This document shows positions 57,591 through 64,000 of a stretch of DNA of 64,000 nucleotides, one piece after another. The stretch is taken from contig NZ_JACLAX010000015.1 of assembly GCF_014230355.1 (NCBI RefSeq), positions 1 to 64,000 of the forward strand, in the 5' to 3' direction. The notes beneath the pieces were generated by a model, which made no database searches, was not told the origin of the DNA, and worked only from the letters and a program-made list of their open reading frames with translations. This DNA comes from Novosphingobium piscinae (lineage in GTDB: Bacteria > Pseudomonadota > Alphaproteobacteria > Sphingomonadales > Sphingomonadaceae). Both the position numbers and the translations under genes were made by a program. The first letter of the stretch is position 1; each line of letters begins with the position of its first letter.

Positions 57591-58409
57591 TCAGAACGCC
57601 GCGGTGAGCGAGACGACCACGGTGCTGCCCGCGATCGACTTGCCGTCCTTGGTCGACGAGAAGTTGGGCTGCAGGTAGGCGGCCTCGCGGTCGGTGATGT
57701 CGGTGTCGATGTACGACACGTTGACGGTCAGGCCGGCCACGGCGATGTCCGCGCCCAGCGCCCAGTCCCAGTACTTGCCGGTCGGCGCGACGCTGGTGCC
57801 GTTCGGGCCGAGGCCGGGGTTGCCCTTCGACCAGCCGGCGTGGGCCTTCAGCGTGACCGGGGTACCCGGCACGGCAGCGCTGGTGTCACCCCAGAGATAG
57901 AGGTTGTCCTGCTTCTGGCCGCGGCTGATCGTGGTGTTCGAGAAGTTGCCAAGCGCGATCTGCTTGGGCGCATAGGCCACACCGGCGAGCACGTTGAGCG
58001 GACCGGCCGCGCCGCTGACCTTCACGTAGGGCTCGACGAAAGACGTGCGATCGGCGCCGCCCGGATAGTTGTACCAGGTCGCACCGGCATCGACGGTCAG
58101 CGCACCGGCCGGAATGGCCACACCGGCGATCAGGTCAAGCTCGAGGTTCGGGCCGCCGAAAGTGCCCCAGCCCGACAGGTTCGACGCCCAGAAGCCGGCA
58201 TAGACGCCGCTCTTGTGCTTGGCGGTCACACCGCCCTGGATCGCCATGCCGCCGTTCGACTGCGAAACGCCGCGGAAACGGTAGTCGCTGGCCAGGGTGG
58301 CCGAACCGGAAATCGTGATATCCTTGGGGGCATCGGCCTCTTGGGCCAAGGCAGGAGCAGCACTGCACAGCGCACAAGCGGCGGCGGCAACAGCAAAGAT
58401 AGTCTTCAT
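57591..58409 (-). CDS. TorF-family putative porin
   Basis: A 272-residue outer-membrane protein. A signal peptide (MKTIFAVAAAACALCSAAPALA-Q) is followed by a barrel-type sequence: ITISGSATLASDYRFRGVSQSNGGMAIQGG is the family start, with SGVYAGFWASNLSGWG and repeated beta-strands, ending VVVSLTAAF with a terminal Phe. Start at 58409 chosen for the signal peptide; the frame upstream is leader sequence. It follows the kinase gene by about 190 bases and probably has its own promoter near 58560. Substrate unknown. Confidence 0.88.
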   Translation of the reverse strand: MKTIFAVAAAACALCSAAPALAQEADAPKDITISGSATLASDYRFRGVSQSNGGMAIQGGVTAKHKSGVYAGFWASNLSGWGTFGGPNLELDLIAGVAIPAGALTVDAGATWYNYPGGADRTSFVEPYVKVSGAAGPLNVLAGVAYAPKQIALGNFSNTTISRGQKQDNLYLWGDTSAAVPGTPVTLKAHAGWSKGNPGLGPNGTSVAPTGKYWDWALGADIAVAGLTVNVSYIDTDITDREAAYLQPNFSSTKDGKSIAGSTVVVSLTAAF

Positions 58410-58473
58410 GGAACAATCCCTCATGTTTTTGGGTTGTTCCTCCTGCGCCCCGAGACCGACGCCGTTTTCTCCT

Positions 58474-58497
58474 CCAAGCCTGCCGGGACAGGCTTGG
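58474..58497 (-). promoter_or_regulatory. Stem-loop in the leader of the TorF-like gene
   Basis: CCAAGCCTG and CAGGCTTGG form a perfect nine-base stem with a six-base loop, 65 bases upstream of the ATG. It is inside the likely 5' leader and could affect translation or stability. No T-tract follows on the transcribed strand. Confidence 0.4.
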
Positions 58498-58561
58498 CGG
58501 GTACACCGTACCTCGGGACCTTTTCCGTTTATCGGCTGAAAACCGGCTCGTCGATTGCAGT

Positions 58562-58573
58562 TTTGTAACAATT
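58562..58573 (-). promoter_or_regulatory. AATTGTTACAAA element, copy 2
   Basis: On the minus strand the sequence reads AATTGTTACAAA, identical to the plus-strand site at 57035-57046. It lies about 150 bases before the TorF-like ATG in an AT-rich patch, directly upstream of where that gene's promoter would be. Confidence 0.35.
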
Positions 58574-58596
58574 TGTTGCTGAACGAGCTGTCAGGG

Positions 58597-59940
58597 TCAT
58601 GCCTCTGTGGTTGTGCGGGGCAGCAGAAGCGTCGCCACCAACCCGCCTCCGGGACGGTTGGCCAGGTCCAGCCGCCCTCCTTCGGCCTGAATCACGCGGT
58701 CGACGATGGCCAGTCCCAGCCCCATGCCGCGGGTGTTGCGCGCCCGTGCATCGTCCAGCCGGGTGAACGGCTGGCGCACATCGTCGAGCCGTTCCTCGGG
58801 GATGCCTGGCCCGCGGTCGGCCACGGCCAGCTCGACCCACTCATCGCCGGGACGCAGGCTCACCTCGGCGGTGCCGGCATAGCGGTGGGCGTTCTGCAGC
58901 AGGTTGGCGATGGCCCGGCGCAGCCCGGCCGGATGGGCCCGGATCTCGAGCGAATCCGGACCTTCGTAGGTCACCTCGAGCCCGGCATCGGCGGCCCCGT
59001 CGATCTGCGAGCGGACCATCGCGGCCAGATCGATGGCCCGCGCCGGCCCGCTGTCCTGACCGGACTCGACGAAGGCCTGCAACGAGGCGAGCAGTTCGGA
59101 CATCTCCGAGATGTCCTCGTCCATCTCCCCGCGGGTCGCCTCGTCGATCGGGGCGCCATCAACCCGCAGCTGCAGCCGCGCGAGCGGTGTGCGCAGGTCA
59201 TGGCCCACCGCCAGCAGGGTCTGGGTGCGGCTGGTCAGCAGCTGGTGGATCCGCTCGTTCATGCGATTGAACGCCCGGATCAGCTGGCGCACCTCGCTCT
59301 GGCCGGCCTCGGGCAGCAGTTCCATGTCATCGGTGCCGACCTGGCGCATCGCCGTGACCAGCCGCTGGAGCGGGGCCACGCTGGTGCGCACCAGCCACCA
59401 GGCGACCAGGAAGAACAGCAGCGAGGGCAGCGAGAAGCGCAGCAGCAGATCCCAGTTGAGCGACCACGACACCAGCCGCTTGGACCGGAACACCAGCTCG
59501 GACCCGTCGGGGAGCAGCGCCGATCCGGCCATCCCACCCCCGCGCGACAGCGGCACCAGCACCAGTTGCAGATCGGCGCTGGCCAGTTCGCGCTGGGCCT
59601 GGACGATCTCGTCCTTGAGCGAGGGCAGCGCGGCAAAATCGTTCTCGGCCGGCCGGCGGGCGCGCCAGTCGATGTGGAAGCGGCTGGTCGAGAGCTGGTG
59701 CGCCACCAGCGGGCGCGAGTGGCGCGGTGCATCGGCCAGCACCCGACGGGCCACGACGAGGTGTTCGGCGGCGCGGGCCACCTCCTCCGAATTGACCACG
59801 AAGGTCCGCGCCCGCTCGAACATCAGCGAGTTGGCGACGAAGTCGGCGACCAGGATCACCAGCATGATCGCCAGCAGCCGCGCTGCCAGGCTCAGGCTGA
59901 TCCGTTCATACCAGCGCCGCAGCGTGGCCGAGACGCTCAT
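58597..59940 (-). CDS. Sensor histidine kinase
   Basis: A 447-residue kinase with membrane helices at about 17-37 and 165-187, a periplasmic domain between, HAMP, His247 (LAVGHDLRTPLARL), N-box IANLLQNAHRYAG and G-box GMGLGLAIVD. Arrangement resembles EnvZ/RstB-type sensors. It overlaps its regulator by four bases. Confidence 0.93.
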   Translation of the reverse strand: MSVSATLRRWYERISLSLAARLLAIMLVILVADFVANSLMFERARTFVVNSEEVARAAEHLVVARRVLADAPRHSRPLVAHQLSTSRFHIDWRARRPAENDFAALPSLKDEIVQAQRELASADLQLVLVPLSRGGGMAGSALLPDGSELVFRSKRLVSWSLNWDLLLRFSLPSLLFFLVAWWLVRTSVAPLQRLVTAMRQVGTDDMELLPEAGQSEVRQLIRAFNRMNERIHQLLTSRTQTLLAVGHDLRTPLARLQLRVDGAPIDEATRGEMDEDISEMSELLASLQAFVESGQDSGPARAIDLAAMVRSQIDGAADAGLEVTYEGPDSLEIRAHPAGLRRAIANLLQNAHRYAGTAEVSLRPGDEWVELAVADRGPGIPEERLDDVRQPFTRLDDARARNTRGMGLGLAIVDRVIQAEGGRLDLANRPGGGLVATLLLPRTTTEA

Positions 59941-60677
59941 TGCCGCGTGACGGGGACGGTGAACATGTAGCCGACACCGCGCACCGTCTTGATCGGCGCG
60001 CTGCCATCAGGCCCCGCCAGCTTGCGCCGCAGCCGGCTGACCAGCACGTCGACGCTGCGGTCGGAGGAATCGCCCAGGCGGGTGCGCGACAGCTCGATCA
60101 GCTTCTCGCGCCCGATCGCCCGCTGCGGATAGCTGACAAAGGCGTTGAGCAGGTCGAACTCGGCGGTGGTCAGATCGACCAGCATCCCGCTCGGCGAACG
60201 CAGCTCGCGGCTTGCCCGGGCCAGGGTCCAGCCGCTGAAGACGATGTCGCCGGCAGCCGCGCGCGGCTCGGACAGGACCTCGCCCGACCGCCGCCGCAGC
60301 ACCGCACCGATCCGGGCGACCAGCTCGCGGGTGTTGAACGGCTTGGGCAGGAAATCGTCGGCACCCAGCTCCAGTCCGACGATCCGGTCCTCCTCGCTGC
60401 CGCGCGCGCTGAGGAAGATCACCGGGGTGTCGAGGGTGCGGCGCAGGCGCCGCAGCACGTCGAGCCCGTTCATCCCCGGCAGCATGATATCGAGGATGAT
60501 GAGGTCGAAGCTCTCCTTCTCCAGCACCAGCCACAGCTCGGCGGCGGTCGCCACAGCGGCGATCTCGAAACCGTGCTCGCGCAGATTGCGCGTGATCAGC
60601 GTCCGCAGCGGACCATCGTCCTCGACCAGCATGAGGCGGGTTACGGCAAACTGTTGTTCGTACACGGGAGCGTCCAT
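59937..60677 (-). CDS. OmpR-type response regulator
   Basis: A 246-residue regulator with Asp63 as phospho-acceptor (LIILDIMLPGMNG), the lysine of FLPKPFNTRELV and a winged-helix domain (VDLTTAEFDLLNAFVSYPQRAIGR, RSVDVLVSRLRRKL, VRGVGYMFTVPV). The ATG at 60677 is preferred; the upstream frame lacks family features. It is cotranscribed with the kinase, and the TorF-like gene downstream is a plausible target. Confidence 0.92.
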   Translation of the reverse strand: MDAPVYEQQFAVTRLMLVEDDGPLRTLITRNLREHGFEIAAVATAAELWLVLEKESFDLIILDIMLPGMNGLDVLRRLRRTLDTPVIFLSARGSEEDRIVGLELGADDFLPKPFNTRELVARIGAVLRRRSGEVLSEPRAAAGDIVFSGWTLARASRELRSPSGMLVDLTTAEFDLLNAFVSYPQRAIGREKLIELSRTRLGDSSDRSVDVLVSRLRRKLAGPDGSAPIKTVRGVGYMFTVPVTRQ

Positions 60678-60848
60678 CTGGCTGATATGGGTGTGCAGCG
60701 CAGGGCTGACCACCCCCGCTTCGTCGCCTCGCTTATCGCCTCCAACCGCGTCTGCTGCCAAGTAACTTTGCATTGCCGGAATCGCGCTGCAGCGTAACGC
60801 TGCACGTGCGGTCCGCGGCATCCTGCGATCGCGGCCTGCGCCGCGCGC

Positions 60849-61310
60849 CTAACGGCTGAGCGCGCGGCGCAGGCCGAGCGGCGTCACGATCAGCGCGAGC
60901 AGCGCTCCATAGACCATCTTCAGCGCCAGGGCAGCGCTCGGGGACAGGGCGGAGAGCCCGGCCAGCCCCGCCAGCCCCGCCACCGCAGCCGTGCCCAGGA
61001 CCACGCCCAGCACCGCCATCAGCAGCGCCCGCACGACCAGATTGCCCGGCAGCCGCCCCGGCGCACCCGCGGGCCGGATCCGCCCCGCCCGCACCGCGCG
61101 CCCCGCGATGGCGCCAGGCACCAGGGTGCTCATCAACGCGATCATGAAGCTTTGCGGGATGAAATCGAACACCCAGTAGCCCAGCCCCCAGACCTGCACC
61201 GGGTCCTGCCCGCGAAACACCAGCCAGAAGGCCGCGGCCGACAGCACGGTGTTGATCACCACCGAGACGAGCGTCTCGCGGCGGATATAGGTCACATGGT
61301 CCTGCGTCAT
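60849..61310 (-). CDS. Four-helix membrane protein, unknown function
   Basis: A 153-residue protein with four hydrophobic segments at about 14-34, 45-70, 92-117 and 122-147 and a basic loop (RAVRAGRIRPAGAPGR) between the second and third. The start MTQDHVTYIRRETLVSVVIN is preferred over an ATG seven codons upstream. No family was recognised. Confidence 0.7.
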   Translation of the reverse strand: MTQDHVTYIRRETLVSVVINTVLSAAAFWLVFRGQDPVQVWGLGYWVFDFIPQSFMIALMSTLVPGAIAGRAVRAGRIRPAGAPGRLPGNLVVRALLMAVLGVVLGTAAVAGLAGLAGLSALSPSAALALKMVYGALLALIVTPLGLRRALSR

Positions 61311-61444
61311 GCCCTCACCTGTCACGTCCACCGGCGCCCGGCGCGCCTCCTCGCGCGCCGCCCGGCCGTCCCGCTGTTGTCAGGACACAGACCCGGCGAC
61401 AAGCCCGTTTGGTGGATAGGCATCGTCCCCCCGGATCGACCGGC

Positions 61445-62785
61445 TCAGCCAATGGCCAGTTCGCCGGTCGCGTCCGCGTCATAGGCGGCGCGGTCGAGCA
61501 AGCCTTCGCGGCGCGCCACGATCACCGGGATCAGGATCTGCCCGGCTACGTTCACCGCGGTGCGGCCCATGTCGAGGATCGGGTCGATCGCCAGCAGCAG
61601 GCCGGCGCCCTCGAGCGGCAGGCCCAGCGTGGTGAGCGTCAGCGTGAGCATCACCAGCGCCCCGGTCACCCCCGCGGTCGCCGCAGAGCCGAGCACCGAG
61701 ACCAGCACGATCAGCAGGTACTGCGCCGGGTCCAGCGTCAGGCCATAGAACTGCGCAATGAAGATCGCCGCGACGGCCGGATAGATCGCGGCGCATCCGT
61801 CCATCTTGGTGGTCGCCCCGACCGGCACGGCAAAGGCGGCATAGGCCTCGGGCACGCCGAGGCGCTGGGTGGTGATGGCCTCGGCGACCGGCAGCGCCGC
61901 CACCGACGAGCGCGTCACGAAGGCCAGCTCGATCGCCGGCCACGCCTTGGCAAAGAAGCGCAGCGGGCTGAGGCCATGCGCCTTGAGCAGCAGCGGGTAG
62001 ATCACGAACAGCACGATCCCGAGGCCGAGGTAGACCGCCAGCGCGAACTGGGCGATCGAGCCCAGCGTGTCCCAGCCATACTTGACCACGGCATTGCCGA
62101 TCAGCCCGGCCGAACCGTAAGGCGCCAGCTGGACCAGCCAGCCGAGGAGGCGGCGCAGCACCACCAGGACCTGGCCGACCCCGTCGAGCAGCCGCTCGCC
62201 CGCCTCGCCGGAGCGCAGCGCGGCGAAACCGAGGGCGATCGCCATGACCACGATCTGCAGCACATTGAATTCAAGCCCGGTCGATACGGCGCCCTCGGTC
62301 AGCTTGCTGCTCGCACTGAGGCCAAGGAAGTTGGCCGGAACCAGGCTGCGGGTAAAGTCGAGCCAGGTGCCGACGCTCTTGGGCGCCGTGGCGCTCGCCG
62401 CCGAGACGCCGGCGTGAACCCCGGGCTCGAGTGCGAGGCCCAGCGCGATCCCCGTGAGCACCGCCAGCAGCGCGGTCAGCGCGAACCACAGCAGGGTCTG
62501 CCCGGCCAGCCGCGCCGCGTTGTTCAAGGTCCGGAGCCGGGCGATGCTGGCGACGATCGCCGCGAAGATCAGCGGCGGCACCAGCACCTTGAGCAGTTGC
62601 ACGAAACTGCTGCCGACCAGCGCGAGCAGCTGCGCGATGGCGTTGGGGCTGCCGTCGGCAGCCGGGCCGATCGCCCCGGCCGTCAGCCCCAGCACCAGCC
62701 CGGCGCCGATGCCGATCAGCACCCTGAGCCCGAAACTGGCGCGCCGCGGCGGGGCCGGCGTCGCGGGATTGGCGGTTGCAGACAT
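61445..62785 (-). CDS. Dicarboxylate/amino-acid:cation symporter (DAACS family)
   Basis: A 446-residue secondary transporter of the GltP/DctA family. It has SSFVQLLKVLVPPLIFAAIVASI, LVPANFLGLS, the serine-rich re-entrant loop FVTRSSVAALPVAEAI, the cation/substrate motif FAVPVGATTKMDGCAAIYPA, and DMGRTAVNVAGQI. The ATG at 62785 follows a GGAAGGAG ribosome site; the upstream frame is rejected. A run of nine C lies about 26 bases before the start. Likely substrate glutamate, aspartate or C4-dicarboxylates. Confidence 0.93.
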   Translation of the reverse strand: MSATANPATPAPPRRASFGLRVLIGIGAGLVLGLTAGAIGPAADGSPNAIAQLLALVGSSFVQLLKVLVPPLIFAAIVASIARLRTLNNAARLAGQTLLWFALTALLAVLTGIALGLALEPGVHAGVSAASATAPKSVGTWLDFTRSLVPANFLGLSASSKLTEGAVSTGLEFNVLQIVVMAIALGFAALRSGEAGERLLDGVGQVLVVLRRLLGWLVQLAPYGSAGLIGNAVVKYGWDTLGSIAQFALAVYLGLGIVLFVIYPLLLKAHGLSPLRFFAKAWPAIELAFVTRSSVAALPVAEAITTQRLGVPEAYAAFAVPVGATTKMDGCAAIYPAVAAIFIAQFYGLTLDPAQYLLIVLVSVLGSAATAGVTGALVMLTLTLTTLGLPLEGAGLLLAIDPILDMGRTAVNVAGQILIPVIVARREGLLDRAAYDADATGELAIG

Positions 62786-62963
62786 GACGGGCTCCTTCCG
62801 GCAGGCTGAGCGGGGGGGGGCTACCGGGCACACCCCTGCCCGGCCGGTCAGGAAAGGTGCCACGCCGCGCGCCGCATGCAAGATGCCTTGTCTGCGGGGG
62901 ATAGTAGGAAAACTGGCAGCCGGACGGGCGGTCGCGCCCGCCGCGGCACGCCGTGCCGGCGGG

Positions 62964-64000
62964 CTACAGCGCCTCGACGATCGTCACGTTGGCGATTCCC
63001 CCGCCCTCGCACACCGCCTGCAGGCCAAAGCGCTGGCCGCGTGCCCGCAGCGCATGGACCAGCGTGGTCATCAGCTTGGTCCCGGTCGCGCCCAGCGGAT
63101 GGCCCAGGGCGATGGCCCCACCGTTGACATTGAGCCGGGCCGGATCGGCCCCCAGCGCCTTGAGCCAGGCGAGCGGGACCGAGGCGAAGGCCTCGTTCAC
63201 CTCGAACAGGTCGATGTCGTCAAGGGTCATCCCGGCGCGGGCCAGGACCTTGCGGGTGGCGTTGATCGGCTCTTCCAGCATGATCACCGGATCGCCCGCG
63301 GTCACCCCCATCGCGACGATCCGGGCCATCGGGGTCAGGCCATGGGCCTTGAGCGCAGCCTCGCTGACCACCAGCACGGCGCTGGCGCCATCACAGATCT
63401 GGCTGGCATTGGCGGCCGAGATCACTCCGTCCTCGCTCAGCAGCTTGACCGCGGCGATCGATTCCAGCGTGGCATCGGCGCGGATCCCCTCGTCGCGGCT
63501 GTGCATCCCGCCTCCCACGGCCAGCGGCACGATCTCTTGCGCGAAGGCCCCGGCCGCAGTCGCGGCTGCGGCCCGCTGGTGGCTTTGCAGGGCAAAGCTG
63601 TCGAGCGTCTCGCGATCGAGTCCGTACTTGCGCGCGAGCATCTCGGCGCCCTCGAACTGGCTGAAACCGCTGACCCCGTAGCGCTGCAGGATGCGCGGCG
63701 AGAACGGGCCGATGCCGACCCCTTCGGCCGCGTGGAAGGTGATGTTCGAGAACATCGGCACCCGGGTCATGCTCTCGGCGCCCGCCGCGACAACCATGTC
63801 CTGGGTGCCGCTCATCACCGCCTGGGCGGCGAACTGGAGGCACTGCTGGCTGGATCCGCACTGCCGGTCAACCGTGACCGCGGGCACGCTGTCGGGCAGC
63901 TTCGAGGCCAGCACCGCGTTGCGGGCAAAGGCGAAGCCCTGCTCGCCGGCCTGGGTGACGCAGCCGAGCACCACGTCCTCGATCGCCGCCGGATCGATCC
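62964..64000 (-). CDS. Acetyl-CoA acetyltransferase (thiolase), 5' end outside window
   Basis: The start lies beyond the right edge. About 345 residues are visible, with the catalytic Cys in DRQCGSSQQCLQFAAQA, the active-site His in GHPLGATGTKL and the C-terminal Cys in CEGGGIANV. The DRQCGSSQQ version of the active site and the GVGIGPFSPRI segment differ from the thiolase at 9535 and suggest a fatty-acid or steroid-degradation branch (FadA-like). Confidence 0.9.
   Translation of the reverse strand, partial: IDPAAIEDVVLGCVTQAGEQGFAFARNAVLASKLPDSVPAVTVDRQCGSSQQCLQFAAQAVMSGTQDMVVAAGAESMTRVPMFSNITFHAAEGVGIGPFSPRILQRYGVSGFSQFEGAEMLARKYGLDRETLDSFALQSHQRAAAATAAGAFAQEIVPLAVGGGMHSRDEGIRADATLESIAAVKLLSEDGVISAANASQICDGASAVLVVSEAALKAHGLTPMARIVAMGVTAGDPVIMLEEPINATRKVLARAGMTLDDIDLFEVNEAFASVPLAWLKALGADPARLNVNGGAIALGHPLGATGTKLMTTLVHALRARGQRFGLQAVCEGGGIANVTIVEAL

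Overview
This is a very GC-rich chromosomal window from an alphaproteobacterium, most likely of the order Sphingomonadales. The assignment is inferred from the protein set (5-aminolevulinate synthase HemA, the propionyl-CoA/methylmalonyl-CoA cluster, DUF4169 and DUF3445 proteins) and from several interspersed palindromic repeat families common in that order. No rRNA, tRNA, CRISPR array, prophage or insertion sequence was seen.

Layout. 0-2.1 kb: two small coupled envelope genes diverge from aroK-aroB (shikimate pathway). 2.2-12.3 kb: a minus-strand propionyl-CoA to succinyl-CoA cluster (pccB, a thiolase, mce, scpA, a DUF3445 haem oxidase-like gene, a small membrane protein, pccA, a thioesterase), interrupted by repeats and a small GIY-YIG gene inside a repeat cluster. 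12.3-14.4 kb: repeats and gor. 14.4-20.4 kb: pgi, then divergent lepB-rnc-era-SGNH hydrolase-spermidine synthase-like gene; era appears to start inside a repeat. 20.4-25.4 kb: plsY-dprA and topA followed by two small coupled genes. 25.5-32.5 kb: murI, hemA, an L,D-transpeptidase, an aminotransferase, a secreted protein, a HerA-like ATPase and two small genes.

32.7-56.7 kb is the most distinctive part and looks like a surface and secretion region. It opens with three genes joined by GTGA stop/start overlaps: an OmpR-type regulator, a LysM-FecR protein and a CHASE2 histidine kinase. A convergent lipoprotein gene follows. Next come four plus-strand genes for exported DUF11-type proteins; the last is a 1684-residue protein with a predicted outer-membrane beta-barrel C-terminus. 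Then come a convergent CshA-like adhesin, a giant GH18-polysaccharide deacetylase-GT2 fusion, and a minus-strand operon with a type I secretion layout (ABC protein, HlyD adaptor, TolC channel, response regulator, kinase). The ABC protein has lost every recognisable ATPase motif.

56.7-64 kb: an untranslated stretch with a candidate small RNA or terminator, a TorF-like putative porin, another two-component pair, a membrane protein, a dicarboxylate/amino-acid symporter and a thiolase cut by the window edge.

Start sites were chosen from family N-termini, stop/start overlaps and visible ribosome-binding sites. All functions are read from motifs, without database searches.
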